Positions 42,002 through 48,892 of a DNA stretch of 64,000 nucleotides are shown one piece after another; position 1 is the first letter of the stretch; each line of letters begins with the position of its first letter. The notes under the pieces are model-generated. The model was not told the DNA's origin. It was given only the letters and a program-made list of their open reading frames with translations, and did no database searches. The stretch spans positions 1,178,001 through 1,242,000 of the forward strand of contig NZ_CP121194.1 of NCBI RefSeq assembly GCF_039993895.1, read 5' to 3'. The position numbers and the translations under genes were made by a program. The stretch comes from Edaphobacter paludis. Lineage in GTDB: Bacteria; Acidobacteriota; Terriglobia; Terriglobales; Acidobacteriaceae.

Positions 42002-43638
42002 TAGTATGTGCCTCCGCGAGTGAAGGTGAGCGCCATGTTGAGCGGAACGACGGAGACGAAGAAGAGATAGCGCGCGATGATAACTGCGGCGAAGGTGGCG
42101 AGCGTGGCGAAGGCGAAGGCTCCGCAGAAGGAGAGCAGGCCTGCGGCGGCGGCGAGAGCGAAGGTGACAATGACGGCGGGACGGAAGTTTTGCGTGCCGA
42201 GAAGCTCGGCGGTGGCGCGTTCTTCAAAGAGGCTGGAGCGATTGAGACGGATGAGACGGATGGCGTGGTTGGCGATCCATGGAATCGCTGCGAGGCCCGT
42301 GAGCCATGCGGGAAAGGCACTGATGGTTTGCAGATGGAGCGGTTGCAGCAGCGTGATGTGGTTGAGCGTTTTGACGATCCAGTTGAGAGTGACTGGAAGC
42401 GTGGAGCCGATGAGGAGGCTGCTGAGGAGGAAGTCGATGGGGGTGTGGACCATGTTCCATGCGGGACGCGCGGGAACGAGATAGATGAAGGCGCTGGCGA
42501 TGGTGCCGGCCACGCCGAGGATAGCGGCTGCGCAGCCGATGGTTGTGAGGAATTGTGCGACGAACGGGAGCGTTTGCATGTGCCGCAACAGTGAGCTGTG
42601 CAGGATGGATGCGGTGGATGGCGTGAGCAGCCAGGTGGCGAAGGTGAAGGTGGCGATGGCACCGAAGAAGAGGCCGAAGAGGAGAACCTCGCGGCTGAGC
42701 CAGGAGCGGCGCCACATCTTCAAGGCTCGCCATGCGTAGGCGGGACGGCCGAGATGGAAGACGGAGATGTTGAGCGCGATGCTGGTGATGACGAGCAGGA
42801 TGGTGAGCAGCATGGGCGGGGCTGCGTGGAAGAGCAGCGCGAAGATGAGTGAGCCGGTTACGGACTGGATGAGCGTCGTCATGAAGACGAGGGAGAGATG
42901 GGCGTGTTCGGGCTGGATGCGTCCTATGTCTACGCGCTCGAGTTTGGTGGTTGTGTTGGGGGGAAGCGTGATGCGCGTGGTCGAGATGGTGTGCCCCGCC
43001 GCGGGCATGCCGGGAGATTCGGCACTGGCGTAGTCGACGCGCCATGCGGTGGTGTTGACGATTTCGATCTCGATGGCGGCTTCTGGGCAGGCGTTGACGC
43101 AGGCGGGTTCGAGGCCGTCGGTGAGGCGGCCGTGGCACATGTCGCATTTGCCGACGACTCCCCGCTCGGCGTTGAACTGAGGGACGGAGTAAGGGCAGTT
43201 CCAGACGCAATACTGGCAGCCGATGCAGGCGTCGGCGGAGTGGAGGACGATGCCGGTAATGGGATCTTTGGTGTAGGCATCGACTGGGCAGCCTTTGACA
43301 CATTCGGCGTCGAGGCAGTGGTTGCAGCCCATGGAGAGGTAGTGGCGAAGCGTGTCGGGGTAGGTGCCGCCTTCGATCTCGCCGATGCGCCGCCAGCGAA
43401 TGTCGGCGGGGTTGCCGTTCTGCTCGTTGCAGGCGATCTCGCAGGAGCGGCAGCCGATGCATTTGGTCATATCGAAGTGAAAGCGGTATTGTTCTCCGGC
43501 TTCGAGCGCGCGTGTGGGGATGAGCGACGTGACGACGGTTGCCGCTGGTACGGAGGGCTGGCCGAGGTCGGCGAAGGTCATGCGCACGATGGAGTCTTCG
43601 GTGGCGGATTGTGCGAGTTCCTGTAGGGGTAGAGACAC
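42001..43638 (-). CDS. Fused DmsB-like ferredoxin and DmsC-like membrane anchor
   Basis: 545 residues, GTG start with GGAGG 6 nt upstream. Residues about 50-215 carry four cysteine clusters of the DmsB/NrfC type (CIGCRSCEIAC, CNHCLDAECVKGCP, CIGCQYCVWNCP, CDMCHGRLTDG...CVNACP) for four [4Fe-4S] centres. After a linker, about 265-545 forms eight membrane helices of the DmsC quinol-oxidising type (LSLVFMTTLIQSVTGSLIFALLF onward). A single polypeptide thus could pass electrons from the quinone pool to a molybdoenzyme. Overlap with nasA (TAATG) makes NasA the likely partner. Confidence 0.9.
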   Translation of the reverse strand: MSLPLQELAQSATEDSIVRMTFADLGQPSVPAATVVTSLIPTRALEAGEQYRFHFDMTKCIGCRSCEIACNEQNGNPADIRWRRIGEIEGGTYPDTLRHYLSMGCNHCLDAECVKGCPVDAYTKDPITGIVLHSADACIGCQYCVWNCPYSVPQFNAERGVVGKCDMCHGRLTDGLEPACVNACPEAAIEIEIVNTTAWRVDYASAESPGMPAAGHTISTTRITLPPNTTTKLERVDIGRIQPEHAHLSLVFMTTLIQSVTGSLIFALLFHAAPPMLLTILLVITSIALNISVFHLGRPAYAWRALKMWRRSWLSREVLLFGLFFGAIATFTFATWLLTPSTASILHSSLLRHMQTLPFVAQFLTTIGCAAAILGVAGTIASAFIYLVPARPAWNMVHTPIDFLLSSLLIGSTLPVTLNWIVKTLNHITLLQPLHLQTISAFPAWLTGLAAIPWIANHAIRLIRLNRSSLFEERATAELLGTQNFRPAVIVTFALAAAAGLLSFCGAFAFATLATFAAVIIARYLFFVSVVPLNMALTFTRGGTY

Positions 43639-43689
43639 TGGTGCCCTCCTTTCGTGAGGTGCTTATGGATCGATTGCCGGCGTGGGCGT

Positions 43690-45501
43690 TTAGTAAACGT
43701 CGCGGTGGTAGCGGTGATCGTCTTTCAAGGTCTGCACGTATTCGGTTGCTGCTTCGGCGTTGAGGTTGCCTTGTTTGGCGACGATGCTGTGGAGTGTGGC
43801 GTCGACATCTTTAGCCATACGGGCGGCGTCGCCGCAGACGTAGATGCTGGCTCCGTCCTCGAGCCATGACCAGAAGCGCGGGGCTTGCTCGAGCATCTTG
43901 TCCTGCACGTAGACCTTGTGCTCCTGGTCGCGGGAGAAGGCGAGATCGAGATGGGTGAGGTGCTTGTCCTTGAGCATCGATTCGAGCTCGTCGCGGTAGA
44001 GGAAGTCGGTTGCGGCACTGCGCTCACCGAAGAAGAGCCAGTTCTTTCCGGTGGCGGATAGAGCGCGGCGCTGGTGCAGGAAGGCGCGGAAGGGCGCGAT
44101 TCCAGTGCCGGGGCCGATCATGATGATGGGCGCGTCGGACTGCTGGGGCAGGCGGAATTTTTTGTTGGGCTGGATGTAGATGGCCCGGCGTTCGCCTGTG
44201 TTGGTGCGGTCGGCGAGCAGGGTGGAGCAGACGCCGCCGCGCTCGCGGTTATGGGCGCGATAGCGGACGACGGCGATGGTGGTGTGAATCTCGCCGGTGT
44301 GCGCGTAGGGGCTGGAGGAGATGGAGTAGAGGCGCGGCGCGAGTTTGGGCAGCATGGCGACAAGGTCTGCGGGATCGTGGAGGACGCCGGGGTAGTCGTG
44401 GAGGAGATCGATGAGGCCGCGGTCGTAGGTATATTTTTCGAGGTGCGCCTGCTGCTCGGGAATGAGCAGACCGAAGAGCGGCTTGCAGTTGCCGATGGTG
44501 GCGTAGGCTTCAATCATCCTGCGGGTGAGGCGGGTGATCTGCAGGTGATTTGTGAGGGCGTCGACGAGCGTTGTGGTGCCGGATTTGGGGAGCTGCACCG
44601 GGGCCTGGGCGCTGAAGTTCAGCATGGTGATGATGTCTGCGACAAGCTGGTGGTCGTTTTGCGGGACGACACCGCAAGCATCTCCGGCTTCGTACTTGAG
44701 GTTCGAGTCGGCGATAGAGAAGGCCATGTGCATGGTGAGTTTGCTGGAGACTTCGCGGGTGAGTGGGTGCTTGTCAACTACAGGCGCGAGAAAGGGATTT
44801 TCGCGCGTGTAGGAAGAGGCACCGGTGCTGCTTGCTGCAGGCTTCGCTGCAGGCGCTGCGGTTTTGATGGAGGCTGACGGCGCGTTCTTGGCCGGGCGTG
44901 TGGAGACGATGGATTCGAGGCGAGAGTAGAGGCCCTGCTTCCAGCTTGCGAAGGCATCGTCCAGATCGATATCGCAGTCGACGCGATTGTGGAGACGGAC
45001 TGCGCCGAGGGAGTCGAGCTTATTGTCGAGGTCGATGCCGAATTTGCAGAAGTGCTCGTAGTGCGAATCGCCGAGGGCGAGCACAGCGTAGGAGAGATCC
45101 TGATAGCGGGGGAAGTGTTCGATGCAGAGCTTCTCGTAGAAGGGCTTGACTGCATCGGGGGCGTCGCCGTCGCCGTAGGTGCTGGCGATGAGAATGGCGT
45201 AGCGCTCTTCGGCGAGCGCAGCGGGCGTATAGCCTTCGAGCGAGATGAGCGAGGCGATGTGTCCTTTGGATTTGAGGTCCTTCACGACTTTACGAGCGAG
45301 GCCCTCAGCGGTGCCGGACTGTGAGGCGTAGAGCACGGCGATCTTGAGCGCAGGCGGAGCTTCGGTGACTGCGGCGGGCTGCGTCGAGGAGAAGATTCCG
45401 GCGAGGAAGCCGTTGAGCCACGCGCGCTGATCATCGCTGAAGGGCGCGTTATCTGGGATGAAGGGAACGAGTGTAGGGAGGCCGGTAGTTTGCATGGTCA
45501 T
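43690..45501 (-). CDS. CysJ-like diflavin (FMN/FAD) NADPH reductase
   Basis: 603 residues. N-terminal helix motif FSDDQRAWLNGFLAGIFS (about 21-38). Flavodoxin domain with AVLYASQSGTAEGLARKV and ASTYGDGDAPDAVKPFYEKL. FAD-binding region RLYSISSSPYAHTGEIHTTIAVV and GGVCSTLL. NADP domain PIIMIGPGTGIAPFRAFLHQR, NWLFFGERSAATDFLYRDEL and YVCGDAARMAKDVDATL. This is the sulfite-reductase flavoprotein architecture. Its position directly after the NirA-like gene (ATGA overlap, AGGAG site) suggests it delivers NADPH electrons to that siroheme enzyme, here probably for nitrite. Confidence 0.92.
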   Translation of the reverse strand: MTMQTTGLPTLVPFIPDNAPFSDDQRAWLNGFLAGIFSSTQPAAVTEAPPALKIAVLYASQSGTAEGLARKVVKDLKSKGHIASLISLEGYTPAALAEERYAILIASTYGDGDAPDAVKPFYEKLCIEHFPRYQDLSYAVLALGDSHYEHFCKFGIDLDNKLDSLGAVRLHNRVDCDIDLDDAFASWKQGLYSRLESIVSTRPAKNAPSASIKTAAPAAKPAASSTGASSYTRENPFLAPVVDKHPLTREVSSKLTMHMAFSIADSNLKYEAGDACGVVPQNDHQLVADIITMLNFSAQAPVQLPKSGTTTLVDALTNHLQITRLTRRMIEAYATIGNCKPLFGLLIPEQQAHLEKYTYDRGLIDLLHDYPGVLHDPADLVAMLPKLAPRLYSISSSPYAHTGEIHTTIAVVRYRAHNRERGGVCSTLLADRTNTGERRAIYIQPNKKFRLPQQSDAPIIMIGPGTGIAPFRAFLHQRRALSATGKNWLFFGERSAATDFLYRDELESMLKDKHLTHLDLAFSRDQEHKVYVQDKMLEQAPRFWSWLEDGASIYVCGDAARMAKDVDATLHSIVAKQGNLNAEAATEYVQTLKDDHRYHRDVY

Positions 45502-47288
45502 ACGAGCTCCTGAGTTGCGCAGAAGGATTGCAGTTCGGTGATGGAGTGGCGGCGCGTGAAGTCGAGAAAGGACTCTTCCGGGTTACGTTGCGTGGTGTAG
45601 GTGCGGAAGAGCTGCTCCATGACTGGCGGCAGATCGCTGAACTTGATGGCGGGGATCAGCTCGCGAGCGATGCTTTGATCCTGGTCGGAGCCTCCGCCGA
45701 CGACGACCTGGTAGCCTTCTTCGCCGCCGACCTTGACGCCCATGAGGCCGATGTCGCCGATGTAGTGCTGGGCGCAGGAGTGGGGGCAGCCGGTGACGTG
45801 CAGATTGACGGGCTGCATGATGTTGAAGCGGCTGTCGAGCATGTTGGCGAGCGCGACGGCGTGGGCTTTCGTATCGGTTGCGGCGAAGCGGCATCCCTTG
45901 TTGCCTGTGCAGGCTACGGTGCCGCTGAGGACGGTGCCTGCTTCGAAGGCGAGACCTGCGGCGAGAATTGCTGCCTTTGCGGCTTCGAGCTTTGCCGTGG
46001 GGATGTTGGGGATGATGAGGTTCTGCCAGACAGTGAGGCGCAGTTGGCCGGTGCCGCAGGTCTCGGCGATGTTGGCGAGACCGAGCATTTGATCTACTGG
46101 CAGGCGTCCGACGGGAACGGAGACGCCGATGTAGTGCAGGCCGGGCTGCGACTGTGCATGCACGCCGATGTGTCCGGCGCGGTCGATGGGCTTGCGCGGT
46201 TCGCAGGCGGATGCGGGAACGCGGATGAGCGGGAAGGCGAGAAGCTTCTCGGTTTTGGTGATGAACTTTTCGACGCCCCATTTGTCGATGAGGTATTTGA
46301 GGCGGGCCTTCTTGCGGTCGGTGCGGTCACCGCGTTCGGCGAAGACGCGAATCATGGCGGCGGCTACGGCGACGGTCTGGTCGGGGCGAAGGAGAAGGCC
46401 GCAGTCTGTCGCGAACTGCTTGTGGCCGGTGATGCCGCAGAGCAGCACGCGGAAGTAGACGCCGGCGGGGATGCCGTGGCCTTCCTTGACCTCGACGGCG
46501 ATGAAGCCGATGTCGTTGGTGTCGGCGACGACGCTGATGGCGCCGCCGTTGTCGAAGGCGACGTTGAACTTGCGTGGCAGGCCGTACATGTCGCGAGAGT
46601 TGAGGATGTAGCGGTTGAGCGCGTCGGCGAGCGGCGCTACGTCATAAAGCTCTTCCGGGTCAATGCCGGTGATGGGCGATGCGGTGATGTTGCGGATGTT
46701 GTCGGCGCCTGATCCGCGGGAGGTCATGCCGAGGTCTTGAACTTTGCCAAGGACGCGGACGATGTCTTTAGGTTGGAACTCGCGTATCTGGAGGTTGCTG
46801 CGCGTGGTGAGGTCGGCGCGGCCGGAGCCCCAGTCGGCGGCCATCTGCGCGAGGCCGCGAAGCTGGTGCGCGCTGAGGATGCCGCCCGGCACGCGCATAC
46901 GCAGCATGAAAGAGTCCTGCGCTGGAGCGACGTAGAAGAGTCCGTGAAATTTGAAGCGGAAGAGATCGTCGGGCGCGGGGGCCTTGTCTTCGTTAGCGTG
47001 TGCGACGAGTTTGTCCCAGATGTCGAGCGCGTTTTCTTCCTGCTTCCAGCGCTCTTCTTTGCAGAGGTCGGAGAGGGGCGTGCCAAACCACATTGGCTCG
47101 GCTTCTTCGGCAGCCTGATTGACGAGGCCAGAGGCGGGATCATTGGTGATGTGGCCGCTGAAGGTTTGGCCAACGAAAGGCATGACTCCGCGCTGGGCCA
47201 CGCCGGCGAAGAAGCCTTGCAGATATTGCTGCTGCGCGATGGAGAACCCTGGAGCGTCGATGAGGGTGGTGCCGGTTTGCTGTTCCAT
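45498..47288 (-). CDS. nirA: Siroheme nitrite/sulfite reductase, NirA-like
   Basis: 596 residues. Two ferredoxin-like half-domains and two siroheme/[4Fe-4S] domains. The cluster ligands are ACTGNKGC (Cys460, Cys466) and GCPHSC (Cys501, Cys505), the Cx5C...Cx3C pattern of nitrite/sulfite reductases. RGSGADNIRNITASP and PVGRLPVDQMLGLANIAE fit NirA. Extra N terminus (about 15-30): FSIAQQQYLQGFFAGVAQ, strikingly like the N terminus of the adjacent diflavin reductase. GGAG lies 9 nt upstream of the ATG. First gene of the nitrate cluster. Sulfite as substrate cannot be excluded, but NasA and NarK neighbours favour nitrite. Confidence 0.9.
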   Translation of the reverse strand: MEQQTGTTLIDAPGFSIAQQQYLQGFFAGVAQRGVMPFVGQTFSGHITNDPASGLVNQAAEEAEPMWFGTPLSDLCKEERWKQEENALDIWDKLVAHANEDKAPAPDDLFRFKFHGLFYVAPAQDSFMLRMRVPGGILSAHQLRGLAQMAADWGSGRADLTTRSNLQIREFQPKDIVRVLGKVQDLGMTSRGSGADNIRNITASPITGIDPEELYDVAPLADALNRYILNSRDMYGLPRKFNVAFDNGGAISVVADTNDIGFIAVEVKEGHGIPAGVYFRVLLCGITGHKQFATDCGLLLRPDQTVAVAAAMIRVFAERGDRTDRKKARLKYLIDKWGVEKFITKTEKLLAFPLIRVPASACEPRKPIDRAGHIGVHAQSQPGLHYIGVSVPVGRLPVDQMLGLANIAETCGTGQLRLTVWQNLIIPNIPTAKLEAAKAAILAAGLAFEAGTVLSGTVACTGNKGCRFAATDTKAHAVALANMLDSRFNIMQPVNLHVTGCPHSCAQHYIGDIGLMGVKVGGEEGYQVVVGGGSDQDQSIARELIPAIKFSDLPPVMEQLFRTYTTQRNPEESFLDFTRRHSITELQSFCATQELV

Positions 47289-47387
47289 GCTGAATCTCCT
47301 TTACGGTTTCCGGCGGTTGAAGCCGGAAGGTCGCAGGGCGCGATCTGGATTGGGTGCAGCCAGATGCGGGGCCAGATAAACATCGCG

Positions 47388-47401
47388 TTGAGAGAACTCA
47401 A
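47388..47401. promoter_or_regulatory. Candidate Crp/Fnr-family operator upstream of nirA
   Basis: TTGAGAGAACTCAA is a perfect dyad that fits the TTGA-N6-TCAA core of FNR/DNR/NnrR-type regulators, with G/C instead of T/A at the fifth position. It lies about 100 bp before the nirA start. No such regulator is encoded in the window. Confidence 0.45.
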
Positions 47402-47456
47402 TTGCGATGATTCAAGGCTCGTCAGGGAGCATGAAAACTATGGAGGAGAGTGGGAG

Positions 47457-47516
47457 CCGGGACACAGCAGGGTGCCGGGCTGAACTTCTTCGGCTATCCA
47501 GATCGGGCTGGATAGC
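47457..47516 (+). promoter_or_regulatory. Candidate tandem hexaloop hairpins (ANTAR-target-like)
   Basis: Hairpin 1: CCGG-GA-CAC, loop AGCAGG, GTG-CCGG (47457-47478). Hairpin 2: GCTATCCAG, loop ATCGGG, CTGGATAGC (47493-47516), a perfect 9-bp stem. ANTAR-domain regulators bind paired hairpins with six-base loops having A at position 1 and G at position 4. On the forward strand loop 2 fits exactly, while loop 1 has A1 but A4. On the reverse strand (nirA direction) the loops are CCTGCT and CCCGAT: G4 but not A1. The strand that is actually used is unknown. Confidence 0.4.
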
Positions 47517-47939
47517 ATTCGATGAACTGATAGTACTGCGGGATTTGCTGCGCGGCAAGAGGGAAGCTTTGAATCGCGAGCTGTAAACAAAGATTGAATG
47601 AGGCGTAGAAGTTTTTGTTATACGGCGGCTGTTTTGTTGTTCCGCGTGCACGGCGATGTTACAAAACTGGTAACAGCTTCCATCGCCAGGACACCTTGAT
47701 GTGTCAACTCATCCTGAATCAGTTCTGATTCTTCTGCTCTACGTCTGAGCAAACCAATACCAAGCCTCGTATCAGACCACGACCATTGGGCCAATGCGCC
47801 AGTGTTTTACCGATGCATCACTGTTTTTCTAAATCGGCAAGCAATGGTTGAGGACTTGATATCTGCCACGCATTTGGTGGAAGAGGACAACGATTCACTT
47901 TGAACTAACTAACAGACCATGGCATTTACAGGAGGAGCT

Positions 47940-48779
47940 ATGAAGCGCTTAATTTTGGCGGTTCTTTTCGCGACGCAGGCGGTTTCCGGGTCGTTGATGG
48001 TTGCGCAGGATAACTTTTTTACGAAATGGGAGGACCGGGTGCAGAAGACCTCTGCCCAGCAACCGGGATGGGTGGTGCCTGTTGTGACTCCGTCATCCGG
48101 TATTGTGCAGCTGGCGCGTGTCGATGTGCTGCATCAATGGACTTCGACGCGTACTTCGACGTGGAACTATGGGAATAGCAAGGGGTTCAACTTTATTCCG
48201 TACTACAAGACGGAGATAGATGTGAATCTTCCTCCGTATGTTGAGCACAATACTCCGAAGGCGGTGGATGGCGCAGGAGACTTCTCGATGGTGGTGAAGT
48301 ATCGTCCGTTTGCTGGGGGCGCGGAGAGTGGGAATTACTCGACAGCATTTCAGATTGCGGCTACGGGCGCGACGGGAAGTTACAAGAATGGAACTGCGAG
48401 AACTACGATCAATCCGACGTTGATTCTGGGTAAGGGATTTGGACGTTTCGATGTTCAGTCGAGTCTGGGAGGCACTTTGCCGGTGGGCTCGATCCATACG
48501 ATTGGAAGAACGATCGTATGGAACACAGTCGCGCAGTACCAGGCGGGAAAGATCTTCTGGCCTGAGGTCGAGGTCAATTCGAGCTATTTTCATCTGGGAC
48601 CGAATAATGGGAAGAACCAGACCTTTGTAACTCCTGGACTGATGGCGGGCAGGATCAAGCTGCGAAATGAGCCGGGGGACAGGCTGGGACTGGTGTTTGG
48701 CGGAGGAATGCAGATAGCTACCTCGACTTATCATGCTTATAACCATGGCCTTGTGCTGACGGGGCGGCTTACTTTCTAA
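47940..48779 (+). CDS. Putative outer-membrane beta-barrel protein next to nitrate cluster
   Basis: 279 residues from ATG 47940 with a strong AGGAGGAG site 3 nt upstream. An in-frame ATG at 47919 lacks one. Signal peptide MKRLILAVLFATQAVSGSLMVAQ. The mature part has alternating strand pattern with many Tyr/Phe/Asn/Gly (FSMVVKYRPFAGGAESGNYSTAFQIAAT, RFDVQSSLGGTLPVG, GLVFGGGMQIATSTYHAYNHGLVLTGRLTF) and ends in Phe, as barrels do. No family recognised. Position between nirA and the HemD-GAF-ANTAR gene suggests, but does not prove, a role in anion uptake. Confidence 0.68.
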   Translation: MKRLILAVLFATQAVSGSLMVAQDNFFTKWEDRVQKTSAQQPGWVVPVVTPSSGIVQLARVDVLHQWTSTRTSTWNYGNSKGFNFIPYYKTEIDVNLPPYVEHNTPKAVDGAGDFSMVVKYRPFAGGAESGNYSTAFQIAATGATGSYKNGTARTTINPTLILGKGFGRFDVQSSLGGTLPVGSIHTIGRTIVWNTVAQYQAGKIFWPEVEVNSSYFHLGPNNGKNQTFVTPGLMAGRIKLRNEPGDRLGLVFGGGMQIATSTYHAYNHGLVLTGRLTF

Positions 48780-48797
48780 GTAAGAAGAAGCGATTTT

Positions 48798-48830
48798 ATC
48801 GACGGCTCTGTGATTGTCGATGCAGAGCCG
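48798..48830 (+). promoter_or_regulatory. Two mutually exclusive stems upstream of the HemD-GAF-ANTAR gene
   Basis: CGGCTCTG (48803-48810) pairs with CAGAGCCG (48823-48830). Alternatively ATCGAC (48798-48803) pairs with GTCGAT (48816-48821). The two share C48803 and are interleaved, so only one can form. No T-tract follows, so a simple terminator is less likely than an RNA switch or transcript-end stabiliser. Confidence 0.4.
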
Positions 48831-48892
48831 CTAGAATTGGGATTAACAGCCAGCCGGTTTTAATTGCATGGCGGCGTGGCTGAGGGAGATGA

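Larger units (their letters stand above)
47289..47939. promoter_or_regulatory. 651-bp divergent control region rich in dyads, between nirA and outer-membrane protein gene
   Basis: No gene. Clear dyads: TTCCGGC-N7-GCCGGAA (47308-47328, 20 bp before the nirA ATG); CATCGC-(TTGAG-N4-CTCAA)-GCGATG (47381-47409); CCGG..CAC-N6-GTG..CCGG (47457-47478); GCTATCCAG-N6-CTGGATAGC (47493-47516); GGCGATGTTAC-N7-GTAAC..ATCGCC (47652-47687); GAATCAG-TT-CTGATTC (47716-47731); CATTGG-G-CCAATG (47784-47796). In addition CGATCTGGAT (47341-47350) can pair with ATCCAGATCG (47496-47505), competing with the 47493 hairpin. Such density is unusual for this window and indicates layered DNA- and RNA-level control. Confidence 0.7.

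Noticed and set aside
41349-43462. Two long shifted frames over nasA and the DmsBC gene
   Set aside because: Both are alternate frames of strongly supported enzymes; low-complexity Ser/Pro or Arg/His content.
47289-47939. Sigma-54 (-24/-12) promoter for nirA
   Set aside because: No TGGCA-N7-TGCA-like element with correct spacing was found on either strand.
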